Of a stretch of 64,000 bases of DNA, positions 33,510 to 42,260 are shown piece after piece. This DNA comes from Deltaproteobacteria bacterium (GTDB lineage Bacteria > Myxococcota_A > Polyangia > DRWM01 > JAAZOP01). The position numbers and the translations under genes were made by a program. How positions within the stretch are numbered: position 1 is the stretch's first letter; the number at the start of each line of letters is the position of its first letter. Location: the NCBI GenBank assembly GCA_016218765.1, contig JACRCZ010000068.1:1-64000 (forward strand). The letters are read 5' to 3'. The notes below the pieces were generated by a model. The model was not told the DNA's origin and did no database searches. It saw nothing but the letters and a program-made list of their open reading frames with translations.

Positions 33510-36068
33510 ATGCAGCCGGTCACAGCCTATGAATACTCCGTGGTTCCGGACTTGCCGGAGACGTTGCGCCCGCTCCTGCGGATCGCGCGCAACCTCTGGT
33601 GGACCTGGAATCCCGACGCGGTCGCCCTGTTCCGTCGTGTCGATCCGGAGGGCTGGGAGGCATCCCACAACCCTGTCCAGATGCTGGGGGCCCTGAAGCC
33701 GCGCCGCATCCGCGAGCTGCGCGCCGACGACGTCTTCCTCTCGCAGCTCGAGCGCGTCAACGCGCAGCTCGACGACTATCTCGCCCATCGCTCGTGGTAC
33801 GAGCGCATCTACGGCGAGGAGCTGAGCTGCCGCATCGGGTACTTCTCGGCCGAGTTCGGCCTGCACGAGTGCCTGCGCATCTATGCCGGCGGCCTGGGCA
33901 TCCTTGCGGGCGATCACCTGAAGAGCACGTCGGACCTCGGGCTGCCGCTGGTCGGCGTCGGTCTCCTGTACCGCGTGGGCTATCTCCGGCAGTACCTGAA
34001 CCTCGACGGCTGGCAGCAGGAGGCATTTCCGGAGAACGACTTCTTCAACCTGCCCGTCGAGCCGGAGCGCCGTCCGGACGGGTCGCCGTATCGCATCCCC
34101 GTGGAGTACCCCGGACGGACGGTGCTGGCGCAGGTCTGGCGGGTCCAGGTCGGCCGGGTTCCGCTGTTCCTCCTGGACACCAACCTCGTGGAGAACAGCC
34201 CCGCGGACCGCGACATCAGCGAGCAGCTCTACGGCGGCGACACGGAGATGCGCCTCAAGCAGGAGATCCTGCTCGGCATCGGAGGCGTCCGCGCCCTGGA
34301 GGAGATGGGCCGCATGCCGTCCGTCTGCCACATGAACGAGGGGCACTCGGTGTTCCTGGCCGTCGAGCGGATCCGGCAGCTCGTGCAGGGGCGCGGGCTT
34401 TCGTTCGCCGAGGCGCGCGAGGTGGTGGCGGCGAGCAACGTGTTCACGACGCACACGCCCGTGCCGGCCGGCAACGACATCTTCCTGCCGGACATGATCC
34501 GGCGCTACTTCGAGGGCTACGTGCCGCAGCTCGGCATCGACATGGATCAGTTCCTGGACCTGGGGCGGGTCCATCCCGGCTCGCGCGACGAGCCGTTCCA
34601 GGTCACCGTGCTGGCCCTGCGGCTCTCGGGCTTCGCCAACGGCGTCTCCAAGCTCCATGGCGCCGTTTCCCGCAGTTTGTGGCGCCCCTTGTGGCCCGCG
34701 CTGCCGCCGGACGAGGTTCCGATCACGCACGTCACGAACGGCGTCCACACCCGTTCCTGGTACTCGGACGAGATCGCTCGCTTGTACGATCGCTATCTCG
34801 GGCCGAAGTGGTCCGAGGATCCCGTCGACCAGCGCGTCTGGCAGCGCGTGGATCGGATCCCGGACTCCGAGCTGTGGCGGTCGCACGAGCGTTTGCGCGA
34901 GCGGCTGGTGGCCTACGCCCGGCAGCGTCTTGCGGACCAGCTCCAGCGGCGCGGGGCGCACCGCGAGCGGATCCTCGAGGCCAAGGAGGTTCTCGATCCG
35001 GAGGCGTTGACCATCGGGTTCGCGCGACGTTTCGCGACCTACAAGCGGGCCAACCTGCTCACCCGCGACTTGGAGCGTCTCGACCGCATCCTGAACAACC
35101 CGGAGCGTCCGGTACAGATCATCATGGCGGGCAAGGCGCACCCCAAGGACACGCCCGGCAAGGAGATGATCCGGGAGATCATCCGCGTGTCCAACGACCC
35201 GCGCTTCCGGCGTCGTTTCGTGTTCCTGGAGGACTACGACATCGGCGTCGCCCGGTACCTCGTGCAGGGCGCCGACGTCTGGCTCAACACGCCGCGCCGG
35301 CCGCTCGAGGCTTCCGGCACGTCCGGGATGAAGGTCGTGATGAACGGCGGCCTGCACCTCTCCGTGCTCGACGGCTGGTGGGTCGAGGGCTACCAGGGCG
35401 ACAACGGCTGGGCGATCGGCGCGGGCGAGGAGTACAAGGACACGGGCGAGCAGGACCGCATCGAGAGCCTGTTGTTGTTCGAGATGCTGGAGGACGCGGT
35501 GGCGCCGCTGTTCTACCGTCGCAGCCAGGACGGGCTGCCGCGCGACTGGATCGCGATGATGAAGGCATCGATGCGCTCGTTGTGTGCGGTGTTCAACACG
35601 AACCGCATGGTGGAGGAGTACGTCGAGAAGGCGTACTTGCCCAGCGCGATGGCGTGGAAGGCGTTGACCGACGGGGAGTACGCCCGGGCGAAGGACGTGG
35701 CCCAGTGGCGGCGGCGGGTGCACGAGCGTTGGGAGGGGGTGGCGGTGCGGGAGGTGCAGACGGAGCGTCGCGAGGAGCTGAAGGTGGGCGAGGATCTGCC
35801 GGTCCGCGTGGTTGTCGACCTGGGCGGTCTGGCGACGGAGGACGTCGCGGTCGAGCTGTACTACGGCCCGCTGGATCCCAAGCGCATCATCGTCGATGGC
35901 CGCGTGGCCGGCATGCGTCCGGCCGAGCACGCCGGCGGCGACCTCTTCCGCTACGTGGGCGCCGTCCCCCTCCTGGTCTCGGGCCGCCACGGCTTCATCG
36001 TGCGCGTCCGTCCCCACCGCGCCGGGACGTTGCGTGCGGTCGAGGCGGGGATGGTGGTGTGGGGGTAG
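33510..36068 (+). CDS. glgP: Alpha-glucan (glycogen/maltodextrin) phosphorylase, GT35
   Basis: 852 residues. Phosphorolyses alpha-1,4-glucan ends to glucose 1-phosphate with pyridoxal phosphate. It belongs to the bacterial/archaeal type with an extra N-terminal region ([19 protein letters not shown]) rather than the muscle/E. coli type. Landmarks are [58 protein letters not shown] and the PLP-lysine motif [15 protein letters not shown] (Lys608). ATG at 33510 with GGGAGG about ten bases upstream is chosen. It stands alone, divergent from the L,D-transpeptidase gene across about 50 bases. No other glycogen genes are in the window. Confidence 0.95.
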   Translation: MQPVTAYEYSVVPDLPETLRPLLRIARNLWWTWNPDAVALFRRVDPEGWEASHNPVQMLGALKPRRIRELRADDVFLSQLERVNAQLDDYLAHRSWYERIYGEELSCRIGYFSAEFGLHECLRIYAGGLGILAGDHLKSTSDLGLPLVGVGLLYRVGYLRQYLNLDGWQQEAFPENDFFNLPVEPERRPDGSPYRIPVEYPGRTVLAQVWRVQVGRVPLFLLDTNLVENSPADRDISEQLYGGDTEMRLKQEILLGIGGVRALEEMGRMPSVCHMNEGHSVFLAVERIRQLVQGRGLSFAEAREVVAASNVFTTHTPVPAGNDIFLPDMIRRYFEGYVPQLGIDMDQFLDLGRVHPGSRDEPFQVTVLALRLSGFANGVSKLHGAVSRSLWRPLWPALPPDEVPITHVTNGVHTRSWYSDEIARLYDRYLGPKWSEDPVDQRVWQRVDRIPDSELWRSHERLRERLVAYARQRLADQLQRRGAHRERILEAKEVLDPEALTIGFARRFATYKRANLLTRDLERLDRILNNPERPVQIIMAGKAHPKDTPGKEMIREIIRVSNDPRFRRRFVFLEDYDIGVARYLVQGADVWLNTPRRPLEASGTSGMKVVMNGGLHLSVLDGWWVEGYQGDNGWAIGAGEEYKDTGEQDRIESLLLFEMLEDAVAPLFYRRSQDGLPRDWIAMMKASMRSLCAVFNTNRMVEEYVEKAYLPSAMAWKALTDGEYARAKDVAQWRRRVHERWEGVAVREVQTERREELKVGEDLPVRVVVDLGGLATEDVAVELYYGPLDPKRIIVDGRVAGMRPAEHAGGDLFRYVGAVPLLVSGRHGFIVRVRPHRAGTLRAVEAGMVVWG

Positions 36069-36103
36069 GCGCGGTACCGAACGAGGGATGCGACGGAGGG
36101 AAC

Positions 36104-36147
36104 AGGCAACCGGCGACCGGCGACCGGCGACCGGCGACCGGCAACGT
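36104..36147 (+). repeat. GGCGACC short tandem repeat
   Basis: Five to six copies of the heptamer GGCGACC between GGCAACC-type ends, in the 152-base gap between glgP and the toxin-antitoxin pair. Confidence 0.85.
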
Positions 36148-36220
36148 CCAGGGGCTGTGGAAGGTCCACTTGCCGTGTCCCAACCCAGAGGCTACGCTGC
36201 ATCCGGCAGGTGGTGAGACC

Positions 36221-36472
36221 ATGGAACATCGCCACGGACGCTTCGACAGGATCACGATCGACCCGGGGAGATGCTTCGGCAAGCCGACGATTCGCGGCCT
36301 GCGCATGCCCGTCGCTTCCATCCTCGCCTATCTCGGCTCGGGAATGACCGTCGACCAGATCCTCGACGAGTGGCCCGACCTGGAACGTGACGATATCTAC
36401 CAGGCGTTGGCGTACGCGGCCTGGGCGATGGAAGAGCGCTACATCCCGTTGCCCGGGCCCACGCCTCCATGA
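36221..36472 (+). CDS. DUF433 family antitoxin
   Basis: 83 residues matching DUF433: [24 protein letters not shown] at the N-terminus and the helix-turn-helix-like [31 protein letters not shown]433 proteins are the usual antitoxin partners of PIN-like DUF5615 toxins. They bind DNA and probably repress their own operon. The stop overlaps the next ATG (ATGA), typical of such pairs. A GGTGAGACC stretch precedes the start; no strong Shine-Dalgarno. Confidence 0.9.
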   Translation: MEHRHGRFDRITIDPGRCFGKPTIRGLRMPVASILAYLGSGMTVDQILDEWPDLERDDIYQALAYAAWAMEERYIPLPGPTPP

Positions 36473-36843
36473 AATTCCTGCTCGACATGAACGTGCCGCG
36501 CGCGCTCTGCCGGGCGCTCGCGCCGCAGGGGCATGCGTGCCGGCACGTCCGCGACGCCGGTCTGGCACGGGCGTCCGACTCGGCCATCGTCGATGCGGCG
36601 GCGGCCAATGCCGAGGCGATCGTCACGCATGACCTGGATTTCGGACCGCTGCTCGCCCTCTCCGGACGTTCCGCGCCGTCCGTCGTCATCCTTCGGCTGC
36701 GCGATTGCAGCCCGGAGCACCTCGCCGTCCACCTTGTCCGGGCCTTGCCGGAGATCGCGCCCGCGCTGGTCCACGGCGCCATCGTCGTCCTGGAGGAGGG
36801 CTCCGTTCGGATCCGCGACCTGCCGGTCGAACCGTCGGAGTAG
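36469..36843 (+). CDS. DUF5615 PIN-like toxin
   Basis: 124 residues. The PIN-like fold is indicated by [13 protein letters not shown] (acidic Asp6), [19 protein letters not shown] (internal Asp residues) and [15 protein letters not shown] (the THDxDF acidic pair). Members are predicted metal-dependent ribonucleases. It is translationally coupled to the DUF433 antitoxin, giving a type II toxin-antitoxin pair. All expected acidic residues appear present, so it should be active. Confidence 0.88.
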   Translation: MKFLLDMNVPRALCRALAPQGHACRHVRDAGLARASDSAIVDAAAANAEAIVTHDLDFGPLLALSGRSAPSVVILRLRDCSPEHLAVHLVRALPEIAPALVHGAIVVLEEGSVRIRDLPVEPSE

Positions 36844-36911
36844 CGTCCGGCATCGCTCCCGCGCGCGTCGCCGAGGTTGCGTCGCGCCCCGCACCCGCCG
36901 AGAATCCCCCC

Positions 36912-38411
36912 ATGCCCCCACCCCCCGCCCTCGACCAGGTCAAGCTGTGGAACCGGTTCCACCTGCGGCTCACCGCCATCTACGCGGTCGCGGCGTTCGT
37001 GCTCGTCGGCGCCATGAGCTGGCTGTACTACCGGAAGAGCTACGACACCCGTCTGGAGGCCCTGCAGGAGCAGCTCCTGGCCACGGCGGTCACGACGGCG
37101 CAGTTCCTCGACGCCGAGACCCTCGCCCGCCTCGACGGCCCCGAGGACGCGGGCGACCCGGCCTACCAGGACGGCGTCGCGCACCTGCGGGGCATCCTCG
37201 AGCGTTACCCGAAGCTGACATCGCTCTACGTCCTGCTGAGGACCGAGACGCCCGGGAAGCTGCATTTCGCCCTCGACTGGTCCCAGGGCGGCGTCGAGCC
37301 CTCCGCCATCGGCGACGAGTACGACGCCACCGACCTGCCCTCGATGCTTGCGGGCCTGGAACGGCCCACCGTCGAGTCGGAGCCGGTCGTCGACGAGTTC
37401 GGCGCCTCCCTTTCCGGCTACGCCCCCGTGCTCGATCGCGCCGGGCGCTCGATCGGCCTGGTCGGCGTGGACGTCGACGCCGCCGAGATCCGCGCGCTGC
37501 GCCGCGAGGCGCTCACGATCGCCCTCGTGCTCTTCGGCGTCGCGGCCCTGCTCCTCACCGCCGTCACCGCCGTGGTCGCTCGCAGCATCCGCCGCCCGCT
37601 GCGCCGGACCATCGAGGCTTCCAACGCCATCGCCCGCGGCGACCTGGGCGCCCGCCTGGACCTCGACCGCCGCGACGAGTTCGGCCTCCTTTCCGCGCAC
37701 TTCAACCGGATGGCGAAGGGCCTCGAGGAGCGCGAGTTCATCCGCGAGACTTTCGGGCGCTACGTCAGCCCCGAGGTCGCCGCCACCCTCCTGGCCGACC
37801 GCGGCGCCGTGCCGCTCGGCGGCGAGGAGCGCGAGGTCACGGTCCTGTTCAGCGACCTGCGCGGCTACTCGACCATTTCCGAGAAGCTCGCGCCGGCCCA
37901 GGTGGTCGCGCTGCTCAACGGCTACCTCACCGCGATCAACGAGGTCATCGACGCCCACCAGGGCTGCGTCATCGAGTACCTGGGCGACGGCGTGCTGGCC
38001 GTGTTCGGCGCCCCGAACCGCCTCGACGGACACCCGGAGAAGGCCGTGCGCTGCGCGCTGGCCATGCGCGAGCGGCTGGAGCGCTTCAACCGCGAGGCCG
38101 AGGCCTCCGGCGTCGCGAAGGCGTGGCGCGACGCCGGGCTCCCGGAGCTCGAAGCGCGCATCGGCATCCACACCGGCCTTGTCGTCGCCGGCAGCCTTGG
38201 GAGTCCCTCGCGCATGAAGTACGGGGTGATCGGCGACAACGTGAACATCGCCGCGCGCCTCGAGGCGCTCAACAAGGGCCTCGAGACCTCGATCCTCGCC
38301 AGCGGGGACGTCGTGCGGCTGCTGCCCGAGGAATTGCGTTCCGCGGCCGCGGACCACGGTGAGCACGCCGTCAAGGGCCGCGCCCGGCCGGTCCACGTCT
38401 ACTCGTTCTGA
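36912..38411 (+). CDS. Membrane-bound class III adenylate/guanylate cyclase with HAMP domain
   Basis: 499 residues. Helix 1 (about 20-38), a periplasmic sensor region of about 150 residues ending in LSGYAPVLDRAGRSIGLVGVDVD (single-Cache-like), helix 2 (about 200-222), HAMP (about 223-275), then a class III cyclase domain. Metal-binding Asp residues are in VTVLFSDLRGYSTIS and IEYLGDGVLAVFGAP. The substrate-region MKYGVIGDNVNIAARLE carries Lys and Asp, favouring ATP. ATG at 36912 follows a C-rich leader with no clear Shine-Dalgarno. The stop lies 7 bases from the stop of a convergent kinase gene that carries a cyclic-nucleotide-binding domain, a suggestive functional pairing. Confidence 0.92.
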   Translation: MPPPPALDQVKLWNRFHLRLTAIYAVAAFVLVGAMSWLYYRKSYDTRLEALQEQLLATAVTTAQFLDAETLARLDGPEDAGDPAYQDGVAHLRGILERYPKLTSLYVLLRTETPGKLHFALDWSQGGVEPSAIGDEYDATDLPSMLAGLERPTVESEPVVDEFGASLSGYAPVLDRAGRSIGLVGVDVDAAEIRALRREALTIALVLFGVAALLLTAVTAVVARSIRRPLRRTIEASNAIARGDLGARLDLDRRDEFGLLSAHFNRMAKGLEEREFIRETFGRYVSPEVAATLLADRGAVPLGGEEREVTVLFSDLRGYSTISEKLAPAQVVALLNGYLTAINEVIDAHQGCVIEYLGDGVLAVFGAPNRLDGHPEKAVRCALAMRERLERFNREAEASGVAKAWRDAGLPELEARIGIHTGLVVAGSLGSPSRMKYGVIGDNVNIAARLEALNKGLETSILASGDVVRLLPEELRSAAADHGEHAVKGRARPVHVYSF

Positions 38412-38418
38412 GGGGGGT

Positions 38419-39747
38419 TCAGCGCGGCCGCGACGACGCCGCTTCCAGCTCCGCCATGCGGGCGGAGTTTTCGGTGAAGCGCGCGGCGAGGGTGCGGACG
38501 AACATGCTCAGCCAGTGGTTGGTGCCCAGCTCCTCCTCGAAGAAGCTCCGCTCGATGACCAGGACCTCGACGTCCTCGAGCGCCTCGACGCTCGCCGTCC
38601 GCTTGCCCTGCGTCAGGAGCGCGACCTCGCCGAACACGTCGCCCTCGACCATCTCGCGCAGGACGACGCGGCGTCCGTCGACGGTGTTGTAGGCCACGCA
38701 GCGGCCCTTGAGCACGACGTAGGCGCAGTCGGCGTCCTCGCCCTCGCGGATGATCAGGGCCCCGTGGCGGAACTCCGCCCGAGGGAAGCGCCACGGCGTA
38801 TGGAAGAACGACTCGACGTCGCGCGCCAGATCGGCCACGGTCTGGTACCGTTTCGCGGGATCCCGGGCGAGCGCCTTCATCGCGATGCGGCACAGCCGCG
38901 CGGGAAGCTCGAAATCCACTTCCCGGTCCGGCGGTGCCACGTCGGCCGACACCGCCCGTGCCAGCAGCTCCGTGGGTGTCCCGCCGCCGTGCGGCCGTTT
39001 CCCCGTCAGGGTTTCGTAGAGCACGCCGCCCAGCATGAAGACGTCGGTCCGCTCGTCCAGGCGGCTCGCGTCGCCGATCGCCAGCTCCGGGGCCATGTAC
39101 GAGAGCGTCCCGCCGGTGACGCCCCGTCCGTTCCGCGGCGCGGAGCGCAGCCTGGCGAGGCCCCAGTCCATGACGAACACCTCGCCGAACTCGCCGACCA
39201 TGATGTTGCCGGGCTTGAGGTCCAGGTGGAGCACGCCGCGGCTGTGCGCGAACGCGACGGCGTCGCAGACCTTGAGGAACACCTGGAGCTGGAGGAAGAG
39301 GCCGCGGTCCGTGCGGCGCCGCAGGTCGGCTCCGGCGAGGATCTCGCCCAGCGTCCGTCCCCGGACCAGTTTCATCGTGAAGAAGACGTCGCCCTGCGCG
39401 TCGACCCCCAGCTCGTGCACGGGGACGATGTTGGGATGATCGAGCTGCGCCGTGACCTGGGCCTCCTCGATCAGCCCTCGCACCAGCGCCTGGTCGCGGG
39501 CGACCTCCGGCCGCGGCAGCTTGATCGCCGCCACGCGCTGGAGGTTGTTGTCGCGGACCTGGCGGATGACCGCCATTCCGCCCGCCTCGCTGACCACGCC
39601 GCCGACGATCAGCCGCTCGGCCAGCGCCATCTTCGGCGTCCGGGGATTCAGCACGACCGGGGCCGGCGCGCTGATCGTCCGCGCGGTCGCCGCCGTCGTC
39701 TTGTCGGTCCCGCCGCCCTCGCCACCGCTCCGATCGCTGCCGGCCAT
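38419..39747 (-). CDS. Ser/Thr protein kinase with C-terminal cyclic-nucleotide-binding domain
   Basis: 442 residues. Kinase domain about 40-310: VAAIKLPRPE (ATP-binding Lys), a long Glu helix (GLIEEAQVTAQLDHPNIV), HLDLKPGNIM in place of HRDLKPxN, MDWG in place of DFG, SYMAPELA and DERTDVFMLGGVLYE. The glycine loop is degenerate. A C-terminal cNMP-binding domain (about 325-440) has IIREGEDADCAYVVLKGR and the phosphate cassette FGEVALLTQGKRTAS with the cyclic-phosphate Arg. No transmembrane segment. ATG at 39747 with GGGAGG is chosen; codons further upstream are repeat translation. It follows the GT22 gene by 13 bases and is convergent with an adenylate cyclase, so cAMP control is a strong guess. 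Confidence 0.92.
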   Translation of the reverse strand: MAGSDRSGGEGGGTDKTTAATARTISAPAPVVLNPRTPKMALAERLIVGGVVSEAGGMAVIRQVRDNNLQRVAAIKLPRPEVARDQALVRGLIEEAQVTAQLDHPNIVPVHELGVDAQGDVFFTMKLVRGRTLGEILAGADLRRRTDRGLFLQLQVFLKVCDAVAFAHSRGVLHLDLKPGNIMVGEFGEVFVMDWGLARLRSAPRNGRGVTGGTLSYMAPELAIGDASRLDERTDVFMLGGVLYETLTGKRPHGGGTPTELLARAVSADVAPPDREVDFELPARLCRIAMKALARDPAKRYQTVADLARDVESFFHTPWRFPRAEFRHGALIIREGEDADCAYVVLKGRCVAYNTVDGRRVVLREMVEGDVFGEVALLTQGKRTASVEALEDVEVLVIERSFFEEELGTNHWLSMFVRTLAARFTENSARMAELEAASSRPR

Positions 39748-39754
39748 CGATGTC

Positions 39755-39795
39755 CTCCCGCTACCGCTCGACCGCTCGACCGCTCGTCCGCTCGC
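39755..39795. repeat. CCGCTCGACCGCTCG short tandem repeat
   Basis: Runs of CGCTCGAC and CGCTCGTC overlap the last codons of the GT22-like gene, where they encode SERTSGRAVER, and the kinase leader. Related CGCTCCACCGCT runs occur at 3605-3632 and 53736-53770. Confidence 0.75.
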
Positions 39796-41536
39796 TCGCC
39801 CCCACGCCTCCATCCACCAATCCGTCCGTTCGCCGGAAGACCAGGACGTTCTCGAACTCGGCGACCTCGCGGAACTCGGGTTTCTCCCGCATCGTGCGGA
39901 TCAGCTTCTCGTCGTGCACCGCGACGTAGTTGTAGATGGGGTGCTTGGCGATCACCGCGTTGTACTGGAGGAGCGGGATGTTCCGGTCCATGATCATGTA
40001 GCCGCCGTTCAGGTGCTGTCGTTCGTCCAGGAGCAGGCCCGTGGCGTCGGGCTGCTTCCCGACCCACGACTGGGCGGCGAAGACGCCGCCCAGCCAGCGC
40101 ATGGGCAGCTTTTGCGTCCCCACGAACGCGAGCACGCACACGGCGGCCAGGAGGCCCGCCACCACGGCGTGGCGCGCCGGTCCGAACCAGCGGCGTTTCT
40201 TCCATTCCCCCACGTGCCGCAGTGCGTCCGCCAGGGCGAGCATTCCCGACAGGGCCCCGACCAGCACGAACGGCCAGATCGAGAGGAGGAAGCGCTCCTC
40301 CTTGTGCTTGATCGCCGTCATGGCGGCGAAGGGGATGACCCAGGCCAGGATCATGCGTCCGTGCCGCCAGAACGCCAGGAGCATCGGCGCCAGGAGCAGC
40401 CACCGTCCCGGGCCCAGCCGCGCGACGAACGCCTCGTTCCAGTAGAACCAGCGGGGCATGATCCCGTGTTCGGCCGAGCCGTCCTTGAGCACGTTGTACT
40501 GGAAGTAGCCGATGAGCGAATGGAAGGGCCGGCCCCAGGTCGCGGCATCGACGACCCCCAGCACGGCCAGCGCCGCGCCCAGACCCACCGCCAGCCAGGC
40601 CAGCTCGCGGAAGCGCGAGCGGAAGTTGTAGTCGAGCGCCACGAGCGGGATGAAGATGACCAGCGTGTAGCGGCAGAGGAACGCCGCGCCCAGGAGGAGC
40701 CCGACGAGGAACGCCTTCCGGTCGCGCCCGAACTGCTCCGGGAAGGCCACCTGCTCGGCCCAAAGTGCGTAGGCCCACGTCGTGAACAGGAGGCCGTGCA
40801 CTTCGCTCAGGGTGTGCGGCGCGAAGTAGGCGAACGGCGGGAAGGCGGCCATCGCGAACGCCGCGAGGATCCCCAGCCGCTCGTCGCCTCGCCCCACCGC
40901 GCGCCCCAGCCGGTACCCCGCCGGTACGAGCAGCAGCGTCAACAGGGCGTTGTGCAGCACGAGGGCGCTGTGCAGCGAGTAGCCGCGCAGCCCGAACGCC
41001 TCGCCCAGCTCCATCAGCCCGCCGTAGTAGCCCGGCAGGATCCAGTTGCGGACGCCGCCGTTGAACTCCCACGGCAGCCATCCGAAGCCGTGCATCCGGA
41101 CGTGCGCGGGCTCCAGGTACTGCATCATCTCGTCCGGGTAGTGGATCCCCGCCTGGACGAAGAAGTAGTAGAGGCGGACGGCGAGCCCGACCGCGGTGGC
41201 GAGCAAGAGCCAGCTCCAGACGGGCAGCCCCGCCACGCGGGTTCGCGACGCCTCGCTGCGGCGCACCCGTTCCGCCGCGGCCGCCGCCCGCCACGCCCGC
41301 CAGTCGGGTCCCCACGCGGCGAACCGCTGCCGCGCCCGGTTCCACCAGGCCGAGACCAGCTCGCGCGGGGACGGGTCGGCGGTCAAGGGGTCGGCGGTCG
41401 GCCCTTCGACAGGCTCAGGGCAGGCTGGTCGACCCTTCGACAGGCTCGGGGCAGGCTGGTCGGCGGTCGGGGGGGAAGACGAATCCGCCGGCGTGTCGCC
41501 CCGAAGGTCCATGGACTTCGGCTCGTGCTGCTTCAT
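39761..41536 (-). CDS. GT22-like (ALG9/PIG-B type) membrane glycosyltransferase
   Basis: 591 residues. An N-terminal cytoplasmic region of about 100 residues, of which about 20-55 are repeat-encoded, precedes some ten membrane helices. In the first external loop the motif YPDE (133-136) occurs in IHYPDEMMQYLEPAH, followed by WEF and VRNWILPGYY. This matches the [HY]PDE..WEF..R[SN]W..P pattern of GT22 mannosyltransferases that use lipid-linked mannose. Family members are mostly eukaryotic, but bacterial forms exist. ATG at 41536 overlaps the upstream stop (ATGA). Repeat-derived residues also form the C-terminus. The acceptor is unknown; the flanking genes suggest surface glycan or glycolipid work. 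Confidence 0.85.
   Translation of the reverse strand: MKQHEPKSMDLRGDTPADSSSPPTADQPAPSLSKGRPACPEPVEGPTADPLTADPSPRELVSAWWNRARQRFAAWGPDWRAWRAAAAAERVRRSEASRTRVAGLPVWSWLLLATAVGLAVRLYYFFVQAGIHYPDEMMQYLEPAHVRMHGFGWLPWEFNGGVRNWILPGYYGGLMELGEAFGLRGYSLHSALVLHNALLTLLLVPAGYRLGRAVGRGDERLGILAAFAMAAFPPFAYFAPHTLSEVHGLLFTTWAYALWAEQVAFPEQFGRDRKAFLVGLLLGAAFLCRYTLVIFIPLVALDYNFRSRFRELAWLAVGLGAALAVLGVVDAATWGRPFHSLIGYFQYNVLKDGSAEHGIMPRWFYWNEAFVARLGPGRWLLLAPMLLAFWRHGRMILAWVIPFAAMTAIKHKEERFLLSIWPFVLVGALSGMLALADALRHVGEWKKRRWFGPARHAVVAGLLAAVCVLAFVGTQKLPMRWLGGVFAAQSWVGKQPDATGLLLDERQHLNGGYMIMDRNIPLLQYNAVIAKHPIYNYVAVHDEKLIRTMREKPEFREVAEFENVLVFRRTDGLVDGGVGASERTSGRAVER
41372..41476. repeat. CCTTCGACAGGCTCAGGGCAGGC repeat pair inside the GT22-like gene
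   Basis: Two tandem copies of CCCTTCGACAGGCTC(A/G)GG, GCAGGCTGGTCG are flanked by GGTCGGCGGTC runs. They keep the frame open and encode a Pro/Ser/Lys-rich insert containing SLSKGRPACPEPVEG. Partial copies are at 3585-3625 and 29690-29735. Confidence 0.85.
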
Positions 41537-42150
41537 GGCGTCGCCGGCCTTCCCCACACGGACACCTCGTACAGGCGGACGACGTCGGCCGACTTGCCGA
41601 CGCGCTCGACCTGGAACTCGATCCGCACGCGGTCGGTCGCGGGGCAGTCCAGCGGGAGCTTCGGCTGCGCGTCGGTGTTGCCGTGCACGACGTGCTCCCG
41701 CACGACGGTCCCGCCGTCGCGCTCGTCCCGCAGGCAGCGCACGCGGAACTCGCGGTTCGTGAAGCTCTTGTCTTCGAACGCGCCGGCCAGGACCAGAGCG
41801 AGCTCATCCAGGTCCGCGCGCACGGCGAGCTTGATCTCGAGCCACGGTGCGCGGTCCTTCTGCACGGTGGCCCACTTCTCGGTCTTCTCCGGCTTGACCA
41901 GCTCGTCGATCGCGTACAGCGGATGGTGGCTGTGGAACCAGTCGTAGCTGCTCACGCGCAGCACGGCCCCGGCCGACAGTGCCGCGAAGTTGGCCCGCAC
42001 TCCCGGCGCCGGCGCGGGAGCGGCGTACCGCGGCGTCTCGGGGGTGGGCCGGCGGCTCGCGAAGACGGCGGTCGCCGCCCCGACCACGGCCAGGTACAGC
42101 CCCAGGAGCGGCCAGCCGGCCCGTCCGAGCCTGGACCAACGAAGCCTCAC
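41533..42150 (-). CDS. Membrane-anchored protein with F5/8 type C-like domain
   Basis: 205 residues. A short basic N-terminus and one helix (PLLGLYLAVVGAATAVFA) are followed by a domain of about 150 residues. It has the look of a discoidin/F5-8C galactose-binding-like jelly roll: YAIDELVKPEKTEKW, APWLEIKLAVRADLDELALVLAG, REFRVRCLRD and DRVRIEFQVERVGKSADVVRLYEVSVWG. GTG at 42150 with GGAGAGGGG is chosen; upstream codons are repeat sequence. It overlaps the GT22-like gene by ATGA. It probably faces the periplasm and may bind carbohydrate; no literature family is certain. Confidence 0.7.
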   Translation of the reverse strand: MRLRWSRLGRAGWPLLGLYLAVVGAATAVFASRRPTPETPRYAAPAPAPGVRANFAALSAGAVLRVSSYDWFHSHHPLYAIDELVKPEKTEKWATVQKDRAPWLEIKLAVRADLDELALVLAGAFEDKSFTNREFRVRCLRDERDGGTVVREHVVHGNTDAQPKLPLDCPATDRVRIEFQVERVGKSADVVRLYEVSVWGRPATP

Positions 42151-42202
42151 GCGATTCCCCTCTCCTCGCCGATCGTGCGCCGAACCCTGCTCCCCTGCCC
42201 TT

Positions 42203-42255
42203 CCCCCTTTTGCGTCCTTTGCGGTTCCTTGCGTCCTTGGCGCGAAATCCGGATC
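42203..42255 (-). repeat. GCGCCAAGGACGC-family repeat
   Basis: Minus-strand reading TTTCGCGCCAAGGACGCAAG, then GCAAAGGACGCAAAAGGGG, placed directly after the stop codon of the spermidine-synthase-like gene, as at 26107-26167. Confidence 0.85.
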
Positions 42256-42260
42256 GCAGT

